Below are positions 1 to 5,109 of a stretch of DNA of 5,109 bases, piece by piece. A program made the translations under genes and the position numbers. Each line of letters starts with the position of its first letter. Within the stretch, counting starts at the first letter, position 1. The DNA is from Bifidobacteriaceae bacterium (GTDB lineage Bacteria > Actinomycetota > Actinomycetes > Actinomycetales > WQXJ01). Location: assembly GCA_031272565.1 (NCBI GenBank), contig JAISTN010000084.1, forward strand, positions 1 to 5,109. Reading direction: 5' to 3'. The notes under the pieces were generated by a model. The model saw only the letters and a list, made by a program, of their open reading frames with translations. It was not told the DNA's origin and searched no databases.

Positions 1-1
1 T

Positions 2-2551
2 GTCGAGGTGGCCCGCCAGCAGGCAGCGGCGGGAGCCCACGTGCTGGACCTGTCGGTCGATTATGTGGGCCGCGACGGGGTCCAGGACATGTCGCGGGTG
101 ACGGCAGCGCTAGCCACCGCCTCGACCCTGCCCGTGATGGTCGATTCGACCAGCCCGGCGGTGATCCAAGCTGCCTTGGAGCACCTAGGCGGGCGCTGCA
201 TTGTCAACTCGGTCAACTTCGAGGACGGCGACAAGCCAGGCTCGCGCTTTGACCAGGTGGCGCGGCTGGCGCGGGAACATGGCGCCGCCGTGGTGGCCCT
301 GACGATTGATGAGAACGGCCAGGCCCGCACCGCCGCCAAGAAGGTCGCGGTCGCCAAACGCCTGGTCAACCGCCTAACCCAGGACTACGGTTTCGCGTTG
401 GCGGACATCATCATCGACCCGCTGACGTTCCCGGTGGGCACTGGCCAGGCCGAAACCCGCGGCGATGCCTTTGAGACCCTGCAGGCGGTGGGCTTGCTGC
501 GCGAGCTGTACCCGTCAGTCCACCTGATGCTGGGCATCTCCAACGTCTCGTTTGGCCTGGCGCCGGCCGCCCGCGTGGTGCTCAACTCCGAGTTCCTGGA
601 TGAGGCCACCCGGCGCGGCCTGGACGTGGCGATTGTGCGGCCTGGTGGCATCGCGCCGTTGGACCGGTTCGATACCGACGCGGTGAACGCCGCCCTGAAC
701 CTGGTGCTGAACCGGCGCTGGGAGGGCTACGACCCGCTGTTCGCACTGATCGATGCCTGCGAAGGGGCGGCCGGCGCGTCAGCGCCGGCCGGGCCGGCCC
801 TGGCCGAACTACCGCTGCCGGAACGGCTGGAGCAGCGCGTCCTACAGGGGGCAAGGGCCGGGCTGGACACGGACCTGGACGCGGCCCTGGCGAGCGGCCT
901 GACCGCGCTGGGAATAGTCGACCGGCACCTGCTGAAAGCCATGGCGCAGGTCGGTGAACGCTTTGGTTCGGGGCGCATGCAGTTGCCCTTTGTGCTGCAA
1001 TCAGCCGAGGTCATGAAGGCCGCGGTGGCCCACCTGGAGCCGCACTTGAAGACGGGCGCCGGCCAGCACAAGGGCACCATCGTGCTGGCCACCGTAGCCG
1101 GGGATGTCCACGACATTGGCAAGAACCTGGTCGACATTGTGCTGTCCAACAACGGCTACCGGGTGATCAACCTGGGCATCAAGCAACCGATTGGGCAGAT
1201 CCTGGCCGCCGCCCAAGAACACCAGGCGGACGCGATCGGCCTGAGCGGCCTACTGGTCAAATCCACCCAGGTGATGCGCCAGAACCTGGCGGAGATGCAA
1301 GTCCAGGGTGTGGCGGACCGCTGGCCCGTGCTGCTGGGCGGCGCGGCCCTGACCCGGCGGTTTGTCGAGGAGACGCTGGCGCCGGAGTTCAGCGGACAGG
1401 TCTATTACGCCAGAGATGCCTTCGAGGCCCTGGCCATCTTGGGCGGTGGCGGCGGCCGGGGCGCCGGACCGGCGGCCAAGGTGCCCGATGCCGTCCACGT
1501 CACCGGTAGCCGGCCGGCAGCGCCAATGCCCGATGCCGCCCGCGCGGCCGAGGACAAGCCGACGGCGCCCACGGCGGCGTCGGCTGAAGCGCAGGCCAGT
1601 GCCGAGCCGCCCGACGCGGCGGTGAGCGCTCAAGGCGCCGGTGAGACCAGCCCGGCCGCGACCGCCTCCGTCCACAAAGTCCAGGCCCCGGCGTCCGTTC
1701 CGGCCAACGGTGGCGCCGGCTCCGAGGCTCCAGTCAGCGCCAGTAGCGGGGCGGACCCGACACCCAGTCCCAGCAGCGTGGCCGAAGCTCCCGTTCCCAA
1801 ACCCCCGTTCTGGGACGCCCGGCTGGCCCACGGCATCGAACTGGAGGAACTCCTGCCGTTCCTGGACAAGCGCAGCTTGTTCGAGGCCCGCTGGGGCCTC
1901 AAGGCGGGCACCAGCGGGAAGACCACGGCCGAACTGGCCGAAACCGATGGCGAACCGCGCCTGCAGGCCCTGCTGGAACGGATCGAAGCCGAGGGCCTGG
2001 CCCGGCCCCGGGTGGCCTGGGGCTATTTCCCGGCCTTCCGCCGGGGCGACGCCATCGTGCTGTACGTGCCGGAACGGCATGGCATTGTGGCGGCACAGCT
2101 TAGTTTCCCGCGTCAGCCGGAAGGGCGCCGCCGCTGCTTGGCGGACTACATCCGGGCCGACACCCAAGACGTCTTGGCCCTGCAACTGGTGACCCTGGGG
2201 CCGGGTTTGGCGACCGCCGCCCAAGAACTGTTCCAGACTGGCCGCTACCGCGACTACCTGGAACTGCACGGGCTGGCGGCTGAACTGACGGAAGCTCTGG
2301 CGGAAGGCTGGCACCAGCGCATCCGCCAGGAGCTGGGCCTGCCGGCCGGACAGGGCCGGCGCTTTTCGCTGGGCTATCCGGCCTGCCCGGACCTGGAGGC
2401 CCGGCGCGACATCATGCGCCTGCTGCATGGCCGGGCCTTGCAGGTGGAACTGACGCCAACCTGCATGCTGGTGCCGGAACAATCAACCGACGCCCTGGTG
2501 TTCCACCACCCGGAGGCGACCTACTTTTCTGTCCGGGAGGCGGCAGCGTGA
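2..2551 (+). CDS. metH: Cobalamin-dependent methionine synthase, 5'-truncated by window edge
   Basis: This cytosolic enzyme transfers a methyl group from 5-methyltetrahydrofolate through cobalamin to homocysteine, giving methionine. The frame is already open at base 2 and continues family sequence (VEVARQQ), so the GTG at base 8 is not the real start; the homocysteine/zinc domain lies upstream. Counting residues from base 8: pterin-binding domain about 1-240 (VMVDSTSP, DPLTFPVGTG, LGISNVSFG); B12-cap about 270-347 (MQLPFVLQSAEVMK); B12 domain about 355-477 with the base-off motif DVHDIGKN (cobalt-ligand His368), GLSGLL (Ser413) and VLLGG; a Pro/Ala-rich linker 478-597; reactivation domain about 598-847 starting PPFWDARL. 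AdoMet-site residues matching E. coli D946, E1097 and R1134 appear conserved as D713, E762 and R785, the last in RFSLGYPACPD. The segment before that motif is shorter than in E. coli. The C-terminus ends normally. The TGA stop overlaps the start of the following HAD gene. Any B12 riboswitch would be outside the window. Confidence 0.97.
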   Translation, partial: VEVARQQAAAGAHVLDLSVDYVGRDGVQDMSRVTAALATASTLPVMVDSTSPAVIQAALEHLGGRCIVNSVNFEDGDKPGSRFDQVARLAREHGAAVVALTIDENGQARTAAKKVAVAKRLVNRLTQDYGFALADIIIDPLTFPVGTGQAETRGDAFETLQAVGLLRELYPSVHLMLGISNVSFGLAPAARVVLNSEFLDEATRRGLDVAIVRPGGIAPLDRFDTDAVNAALNLVLNRRWEGYDPLFALIDACEGAAGASAPAGPALAELPLPERLEQRVLQGARAGLDTDLDAALASGLTALGIVDRHLLKAMAQVGERFGSGRMQLPFVLQSAEVMKAAVAHLEPHLKTGAGQHKGTIVLATVAGDVHDIGKNLVDIVLSNNGYRVINLGIKQPIGQILAAAQEHQADAIGLSGLLVKSTQVMRQNLAEMQVQGVADRWPVLLGGAALTRRFVEETLAPEFSGQVYYARDAFEALAILGGGGGRGAGPAAKVPDAVHVTGSRPAAPMPDAARAAEDKPTAPTAASAEAQASAEPPDAAVSAQGAGETSPAATASVHKVQAPASVPANGGAGSEAPVSASSGADPTPSPSSVAEAPVPKPPFWDARLAHGIELEELLPFLDKRSLFEARWGLKAGTSGKTTAELAETDGEPRLQALLERIEAEGLARPRVAWGYFPAFRRGDAIVLYVPERHGIVAAQLSFPRQPEGRRRCLADYIRADTQDVLALQLVTLGPGLATAAQELFQTGRYRDYLELHGLAAELTEALAEGWHQRIRQELGLPAGQGRRFSLGYPACPDLEARRDIMRLLHGRALQVELTPTCMLVPEQSTDALVFHHPEATYFSVREAAA
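768..791. repeat. Perfect 10-bp inverted repeat inside metH
   Basis: Arms CGGCCGGCGC (768-777) and GCGCCGGCCG (782-791) are perfectly complementary around a 4-base loop, GTCA. They could form a very stable RNA hairpin. The site falls in the Ala/Gly/Pro-rich segment (about residues 251-268) joining the pterin-binding domain to the B12-cap domain. No T-tract follows, so it is not a terminator. In DNA this rich in G and C, with GCC/GGC codons, it may be a by-product of the amino-acid composition. Confidence 0.6.
1439..1798 (+). other. Long low-complexity linker in MetH between B12 and reactivation domains
   Basis: About 120 residues (478-597, counted from base 8) begin with a glycine run (LGGGGGRGAG) and continue as an Ala/Pro/Ser/Glu-rich stretch with no recognisable fold, ending in VPKPP just before the reactivation domain. 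E. coli MetH has a much shorter connection here, and the actinobacterial homologues I remember have a modest linker. The frame stays open and the flanking domains are intact, so this looks like a real disordered tether, not a frameshift. Length and composition are read directly; disorder is inferred from composition. Confidence 0.8.
2535..2540 (+). promoter_or_regulatory. Ribosome binding site of the HAD phosphatase gene
   Basis: GGGAGG lies within the end of metH, 7 bases before the GTG at 2548. This near-ideal spacing decides the GTG start that overlaps the metH stop and supports translational coupling. Confidence 0.8.
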
Positions 2552-3234
2552 ACAATGACGGTAAGGGCGGCCTGGGGGCGGTCCTGTGGGACCTGGATGG
2601 CACGGTGGTGGACTCCGAGCCGTCCTGGTTCCTGGCCGAAACCACTCTGATTGAACGGGCCGGGGGTAGCTGGTCAACGGCCCAGGCGATCGGCCTGATC
2701 GGCTCGGACCTCAACTACACCGCGGAGGTGATGAGGCAGAACGGCGTACCCGGCACCAACGAGCAGATCATCGATGACTTGATGGACATCGTGATTGCCA
2801 ATGTGGTGGCGACCGAACCGTGGAAGGACGGCATCGTGCAGGCCTTGACCGCCTGCCACCAGGCCGGCCTGACGAATGTGCTGGTGACCATGTCGTGGCG
2901 GCGCTACTCGGAACAGATCCCCAGGCTGCTGCCAGGCCTGTGGGACGTGGTCTTGTCCGGCGATGACGTCAAGGTGGGCAAGCCGGACCCGGAGATCTAC
3001 CTGGTCGCCTGCGCCAAGGTGGGTTTGCCGCCGGCCCGCTGTGTGGCGGTGGAGGATTCACCCACCGGTATTGCCAGCGCCCTGGCGGCCGGCGTGCCCA
3101 CGGTGGCGATTCCCAACATTGCGCCGGTGCCGCCGCAGCCGGGCCTGTCGCGGGTGGCCAGCGCCCACGAGTTGACGGTTGACGTGCTGCGCCGCATCCA
3201 GGCCGGCGCGGTGATCGATACGGTCGCCAATTAG
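2548..3234 (+). CDS. HAD-superfamily phosphatase (subfamily IA-like), substrate unknown
   Basis: This is a soluble 228-residue haloacid dehalogenase-type hydrolase, probably a phosphatase using an aspartyl-phosphate intermediate and Mg2+. All four HAD motifs are visible: motif I DLDGT with nucleophile Asp15 and acid/base Asp17; motif II Thr114 in VLVTMS; motif III Lys145 in GKPDPE; motif IV Glu169/Asp170 in VEDSPTG. The segment from about residue 20 to 95 is helical-looking and fits a C1-type cap. Length is typical for phosphoglycolate phosphatase or beta-phosphoglucomutase-like members, but the motifs do not identify the substrate. The GTG start is chosen because GGGAGG lies 7 bases upstream and the gene overlaps the metH stop by 4 bases (GTGA), so it is probably in the metH operon. 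Its own stop overlaps the stop of the converging nuclease gene. From memory, HAD phosphatases are often found beside metH in actinobacteria. Confidence 0.93.
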   Translation: MNNDGKGGLGAVLWDLDGTVVDSEPSWFLAETTLIERAGGSWSTAQAIGLIGSDLNYTAEVMRQNGVPGTNEQIIDDLMDIVIANVVATEPWKDGIVQALTACHQAGLTNVLVTMSWRRYSEQIPRLLPGLWDVVLSGDDVKVGKPDPEIYLVACAKVGLPPARCVAVEDSPTGIASALAAGVPTVAIPNIAPVPPQPGLSRVASAHELTVDVLRRIQAGAVIDTVAN

Positions 3235-4040
3235 GCCAGGCCCAGGGTTGCCTTGGCGCCCACGGGCAGCGGCGGCGGGGTGCCGTCGAACAGCGGGCAC
3301 AGCGCCTGGTGGGCGCACCAACCGCACAGCGGCCCCTTGACGGGCGGGAACTCGCCGCGCTGGGCCATGGCGCTGACCGAATCCCAGATCGTCAGGATCC
3401 TCAGTTCGGTCCGTTCCAGGTCCCCGGCGGTGGGTTGCTGGCGCACCACGTCCTGGTTGCCCAGGAAGAGCAGTTGGACCATGGCCGGGATCTCGCCGCG
3501 CAGGCGCCAGATGGCGAGCGCGTAGAAGCGCAACTGAAACAGCATTTCGCCCTGGAATTGGGGGGCCGGGGACTTGCCGGTCTTGTAGTCGGTGATGCGG
3601 ATCTGGCCGGTCGAGGGCGCAACCTCGAGCCGGTCGATGTAGCCCCGCAGGGTGAGGCCGGATTCGAGTGGCACCTCAACCAGCAACTCGCGTGATTCGG
3701 GGATCAGACGGGTCGGATCCTCCAGCGCAAAATAGGCCCTGACCAACTGATCGGCTTCTTGCAGCCAAGTGGTTTCGTCAACATCTCCGGCCATCATCTG
3801 CGTGAGCCTGGGATCCTTGGCTTGCAGGTCGGCATAGGCCTGGGGGAGCAGCGCCAGGGCCGCCTCCTGGCTGCGTTCGCCGCGGGGCAGGTCAAACAGC
3901 CGCTCCAGCACCAAGTGCACCAGTGTGCCCTTCAGGGCGGCCGGCGAGGGCGGCTCCGGCAGCTTGTCGATCACCCGGAAGCGGAACAACAGTGGGCAGC
4001 GCAGGAAGTCGTTGGCCCGCGAGGGTGACAGGGATGGCAT
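3231..4040 (-). CDS. RecB/Cas4-like PD-(D/E)XK nuclease with predicted 4Fe-4S cluster
   Basis: This is a stand-alone 269-residue nuclease of the kind usually annotated as a RecB family exonuclease. The N-terminus SPSRANDFLRCPLLFRF carries the single N-terminal cysteine (Cys15) of the AddB/Cas4-type iron-sulfur fold. Next come His42 in GTLVHLVLERL, Asp136 in GYIDRLE, the catalytic TDYKTGK (Asp151, Lys153) and the Q-x3-Y motif (Gln169, Tyr173 in FQLRFYA). The C-terminal CGWCAHQALC (Cys239, 242, 248) supplies the other three cluster ligands. No helicase domain is present. The ATG at 4040 is the only standard start possible at the 5' end, because an in-frame TAG lies at 4052-4050. The family probably acts in DNA repair or recombination, but the role of this stand-alone form is not settled. 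From memory, mycobacteria and Streptomyces have a similar gene within a few genes of metH. No cas gene is nearby, so a CRISPR role is not supported. Confidence 0.92.
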   Translation of the reverse strand: MPSLSPSRANDFLRCPLLFRFRVIDKLPEPPSPAALKGTLVHLVLERLFDLPRGERSQEAALALLPQAYADLQAKDPRLTQMMAGDVDETTWLQEADQLVRAYFALEDPTRLIPESRELLVEVPLESGLTLRGYIDRLEVAPSTGQIRITDYKTGKSPAPQFQGEMLFQLRFYALAIWRLRGEIPAMVQLLFLGNQDVVRQQPTAGDLERTELRILTIWDSVSAMAQRGEFPPVKGPLCGWCAHQALCPLFDGTPPPLPVGAKATLGLA

Positions 4041-4041
4041 G

Positions 4042-4046
4042 CCTCC
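4042..4046 (-). promoter_or_regulatory. GGAGG ribosome binding site of the nuclease gene, unusually close to ATG
   Basis: On the minus strand the sequence reads CTGGAGGCATG, leaving only one base between GGAGG and the ATG at 4040. That spacing is far tighter than the usual 5-9 bases. A CTG three codons inside (4031-4029) would be 10 bases away, so non-canonical initiation there is conceivable. Confidence 0.45.
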
Positions 4047-4268
4047 AGGCTAGCGGTCCCGGCAGCTTGGCGGCCCGCCTGTTTTCGCCTTGCGCGATGG
4101 GGCCAGCGGCCACCTGGTGTGATGCTCCATGGTGCCCGCAGGGGATTGACGGCACCCAGCGGGTTCCGGGAGCATGGTGGGTTGGAGAGCGCCCCAGCCC
4201 CACTTGAGAGCCACGGCCCAACCCTGCCGGCCACAGGGGTGCAATGCCGCACGCTGCGATGGCTACCC

Positions 4269-4273
4269 GGGAG
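4269..4273 (+). promoter_or_regulatory. Putative ribosome binding site of the DUF6459 gene
   Basis: GGGAG sits 10 bases before the ATG at 4284 and 13 before the adjacent ATG at 4287. It is the best site upstream of this gene and favours 4284 over the GTG at 4119, which has no comparable site. Confidence 0.5.
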
Positions 4274-4283
4274 TCAACCCGTC

Positions 4284-4685
4284 ATGATGTCGAAGACCCC
4301 AGCGCCCAGCGGGTCGCTGCCTCGCTTGCCTGCCTATATGCCAGCACCCCGCCTGGGGCGGCCCTCACGCGACCCGGACCTGTGCGCCAAGTTCCTGGCC
4401 GTTTGGGCCATTGCCGTGGCCGACGGCGTTCCCTTGAACCCGGAGGTGGTGCGGTTTGTCACCCCGGAGGTGTGGCAGAGCCTGACCCGGCAGGCCCGGG
4501 CCAATGTCCGGTCCGGCGCGCGGGGGTATCCAATGGCCGCCCGCGTGCTGCTCAAACCGGTGGCCAAGGGCGTGATCGAGGCCACCATCATTTGCCACCA
4601 GCCAGACCGGGTGCGCGCCGTGGCGCTGCGCATGGAGCAGGGCGGGGGCGGCTGGCGGGCCGACCAATTGGCGGTGGTGTGTTGA
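4284..4685 (+). CDS. Rv3235-family (DUF6459) protein, function unknown
   Basis: This is a small protein of 133 residues. The first 30 or so are Pro/Arg-rich and probably disordered (PAPSGSLPRLPAYMPAPRL). The folded part follows: a helix around FLAVWAIAVADGVPL, then TPEVWQSLTRQAR, and a C-terminal beta-rich part with GVIEATIICHQ, RVRAVALRME and GGWRADQLAVV. This pattern (TPEVY-like motif, a GVxEA strand, RxRALALRLE, GxWRCTALQ-like end) matches my recollection of the actinobacterial Rv3235/DUF6459 family. No signal peptide or membrane segment is seen. The start is placed at ATG 4284 using GGGAG upstream; ATG 4287 is equally possible. From memory, relatives are often encoded near secA, which is not seen here. 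The C-terminus appears complete. Family assignment was made by eye, without a profile search. Confidence 0.75.
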   Translation: MMSKTPAPSGSLPRLPAYMPAPRLGRPSRDPDLCAKFLAVWAIAVADGVPLNPEVVRFVTPEVWQSLTRQARANVRSGARGYPMAARVLLKPVAKGVIEATIICHQPDRVRAVALRMEQGGGGWRADQLAVVC

Positions 4686-4692
4686 GCCGAAG

Positions 4693-5109
4693 GCGCTGGC
4701 CGGCGGCTCCGCCGAACTCGGGCGCTGGCTGGCCCAGCGGCCGGACGACCTGGCCGTCCTGGAGCCGGCCCCCCGCCGGATCGGCCCGGTCCGCCTGCGC
4801 GACGACCTGCTGGCCGCGGTCGAGGGCCGGCCCGCGCTGGCCGCCATGGACGAGCTGCGCTACGCGTACCGCCGCCACCTCTACCGCGTCGCCGCCCGCG
4901 ACCTCACGGCCGAGGACCCCGTGGCCCTGCTCGAGGACGTCGCCGGCGAGCTGGCCGACCTGGCCGACGCCGCCGTCGAGGCCGCCCTGGCCATCGCGCG
5001 GACGGAGGTGGCGGGGTCGGACCGGGTCCGCCTGGCCGTCCTGGCCCTGGGCAAGGCGGGCGCCCAGGAACTCAACTACATCTCCGACATCGACCTGGTC
5101 TTCGTCGCC
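4693..5109 (+). CDS. glnE: GlnE fragment (glutamine synthetase adenylyltransferase/adenylyl-removase), lacking its 5' end
   Basis: GlnE adenylylates and deadenylylates glutamine synthetase to tune nitrogen assimilation. About 139 codons are visible, running off the right edge. They correspond to the N-terminal (adenylyl-removing) half: GGSAELGRWLAQRPDDL, the helical ELRYAYRRHLYRVAARDL segment, and the nucleotidyltransferase signature LALGKAGAQELNYISDIDL with the metal-binding Asp-x-Asp. Compared with mycobacterial GlnE, the first 95 or so residues are missing. The frame is open back to 4576, but similarity stops near 4693, and the stretch 4576-4692 overlaps the DUF6459 gene in another frame. 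There is no ATG, GTG or TTG in this frame before ATG 4846, which lies inside the conserved part. Almost every codon ends in G or C (about 140 of 143 from 4681), against about 85% in upstream genes. The fragment is either a truncated gene or sequence joined from elsewhere. Confidence 0.85.

Larger units (their letters stand above)
4041..4283. other. Divergent intergenic region between nuclease and DUF6459 genes
   Basis: These 243 bases should hold the promoters for both divergent genes. I see no strong -35/-10 pair on either strand. Weak repeats are present: CATGGTG twice as a direct repeat (4128-4134, 4173-4179), ATGCTCC/GGAGCAT inverted (4122-4128, 4169-4175) and GGGTTGG/CCAACCC inverted (4179-4185, 4218-4224). 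They overlap each other and could hold an operator or a leader structure, but 7-base arms are not convincing. A GTG at 4119 opens a frame into the next gene; about 29% of its codons end in A/T, against about 14% in the gene, so the stretch looks non-coding. Confidence 0.6.

Noticed and set aside
1641..2192. A 183-codon plus-strand open frame within metH.
   Set aside because: It is a shifted frame of the linker and reactivation domain, very rich in Pro/Arg with no family resemblance, while the metH frame is conserved through the same bases.
2341..2366. Terminator-like hairpin (GCCGGCC/GGCCGGC, 6-base loop) followed by GCTTTTCG.
   Set aside because: It is inside the conserved metH reading frame just before RFSLGYPAC, the T-run has only four bases, and the downstream HAD gene is coupled to metH, so termination here is unlikely.
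1250..2482. A 410-codon open frame on the minus strand opposite metH.
   Set aside because: It lies wholly antisense to conserved metH domains, has no recognisable motif and is His/Gln/Arg-rich as expected for a GC-rich shadow frame.
3231..4040. Cas4-like features of the nuclease as a sign of a CRISPR system.
   Set aside because: There is no repeat-spacer array and no other cas gene in the window; the stand-alone RecB-like family near metH explains the motifs.
4146..4177. TTGACG (4146-4151) as a -35 element for the DUF6459 gene.
   Set aside because: No acceptable -10 hexamer lies 16-19 bases downstream; the region reads CCGGGAGCATGG.
4119..4283. Longer version of the DUF6459 gene starting at GTG 4119.
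   Set aside because: The extra 55 codons lack family similarity, have a lower third-position G/C content (about 71% by hand count) and no ribosome binding site, whereas ATG 4284 has GGGAG upstream.
4155..4314. CCCAGCGGGT occurring twice (4155-4164 and 4305-4314).
   Set aside because: A 10-base direct repeat 150 bases apart, with one copy inside the coding region, is likely to be chance in this composition.
4365..4847. A 160-codon minus-strand open frame spanning the DUF6459 gene and the glnE junction.
   Set aside because: It is antisense to two frames with clear family similarity and shows no motif of its own.

Overview
The window looks like chromosomal DNA from a high-GC actinobacterium. 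Third codon positions are about 85% G/C by hand count in samples from two of the four main genes. The MetH sequence is of the actinobacterial type, and it sits beside a HAD phosphatase and a stand-alone RecB-like nuclease. From memory, that grouping recurs in actinobacterial genomes. No species can be named from the sequence.

Layout from left to right. Bases 2-2551 (+) hold the C-terminal two thirds of metH, cobalamin-dependent methionine synthase. The gene enters from the left edge, so the homocysteine domain is outside the window. The pterin, B12-cap, B12 and AdoMet-reactivation domains are all present, and an unusually long Pro/Ala/Ser-rich linker of about 120 residues precedes the reactivation domain. 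Bases 2548-3234 (+) encode a HAD-superfamily phosphatase that overlaps the metH stop in GTGA and has a strong ribosome binding site, so it is probably translationally coupled to metH. Bases 3231-4040 (-) encode a RecB/Cas4-like PD-(D/E)XK nuclease with an apparent iron-sulfur cysteine cluster; it converges on the HAD gene and the two stop codons overlap by 4 bp. Bases 4041-4283 are a divergent intergenic region. Bases 4284-4685 (+) encode a small protein that I assign to the Rv3235/DUF6459 family. From about 4693 to the right edge (+) there is a piece of glnE, the glutamine synthetase adenylyltransferase/adenylyl-removase.

The glnE piece does not fit the rest. It begins inside the protein at roughly residue 95 by comparison with mycobacterial GlnE, has no usable start codon, lies directly after the DUF6459 stop, and has about 98% G/C at third codon positions. 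It is either a 5'-truncated gene or, more likely, the far side of a chimeric assembly join near 4683-4695.

Functionally, MetH makes methionine from homocysteine and methyltetrahydrofolate. The HAD enzyme is probably co-expressed with it, but its substrate is unknown. The nuclease and the DUF6459 protein have no clear link to methionine synthesis. I see no convincing novel system; the most notable points are the glnE junction, the MetH linker and the tight metH-HAD coupling.
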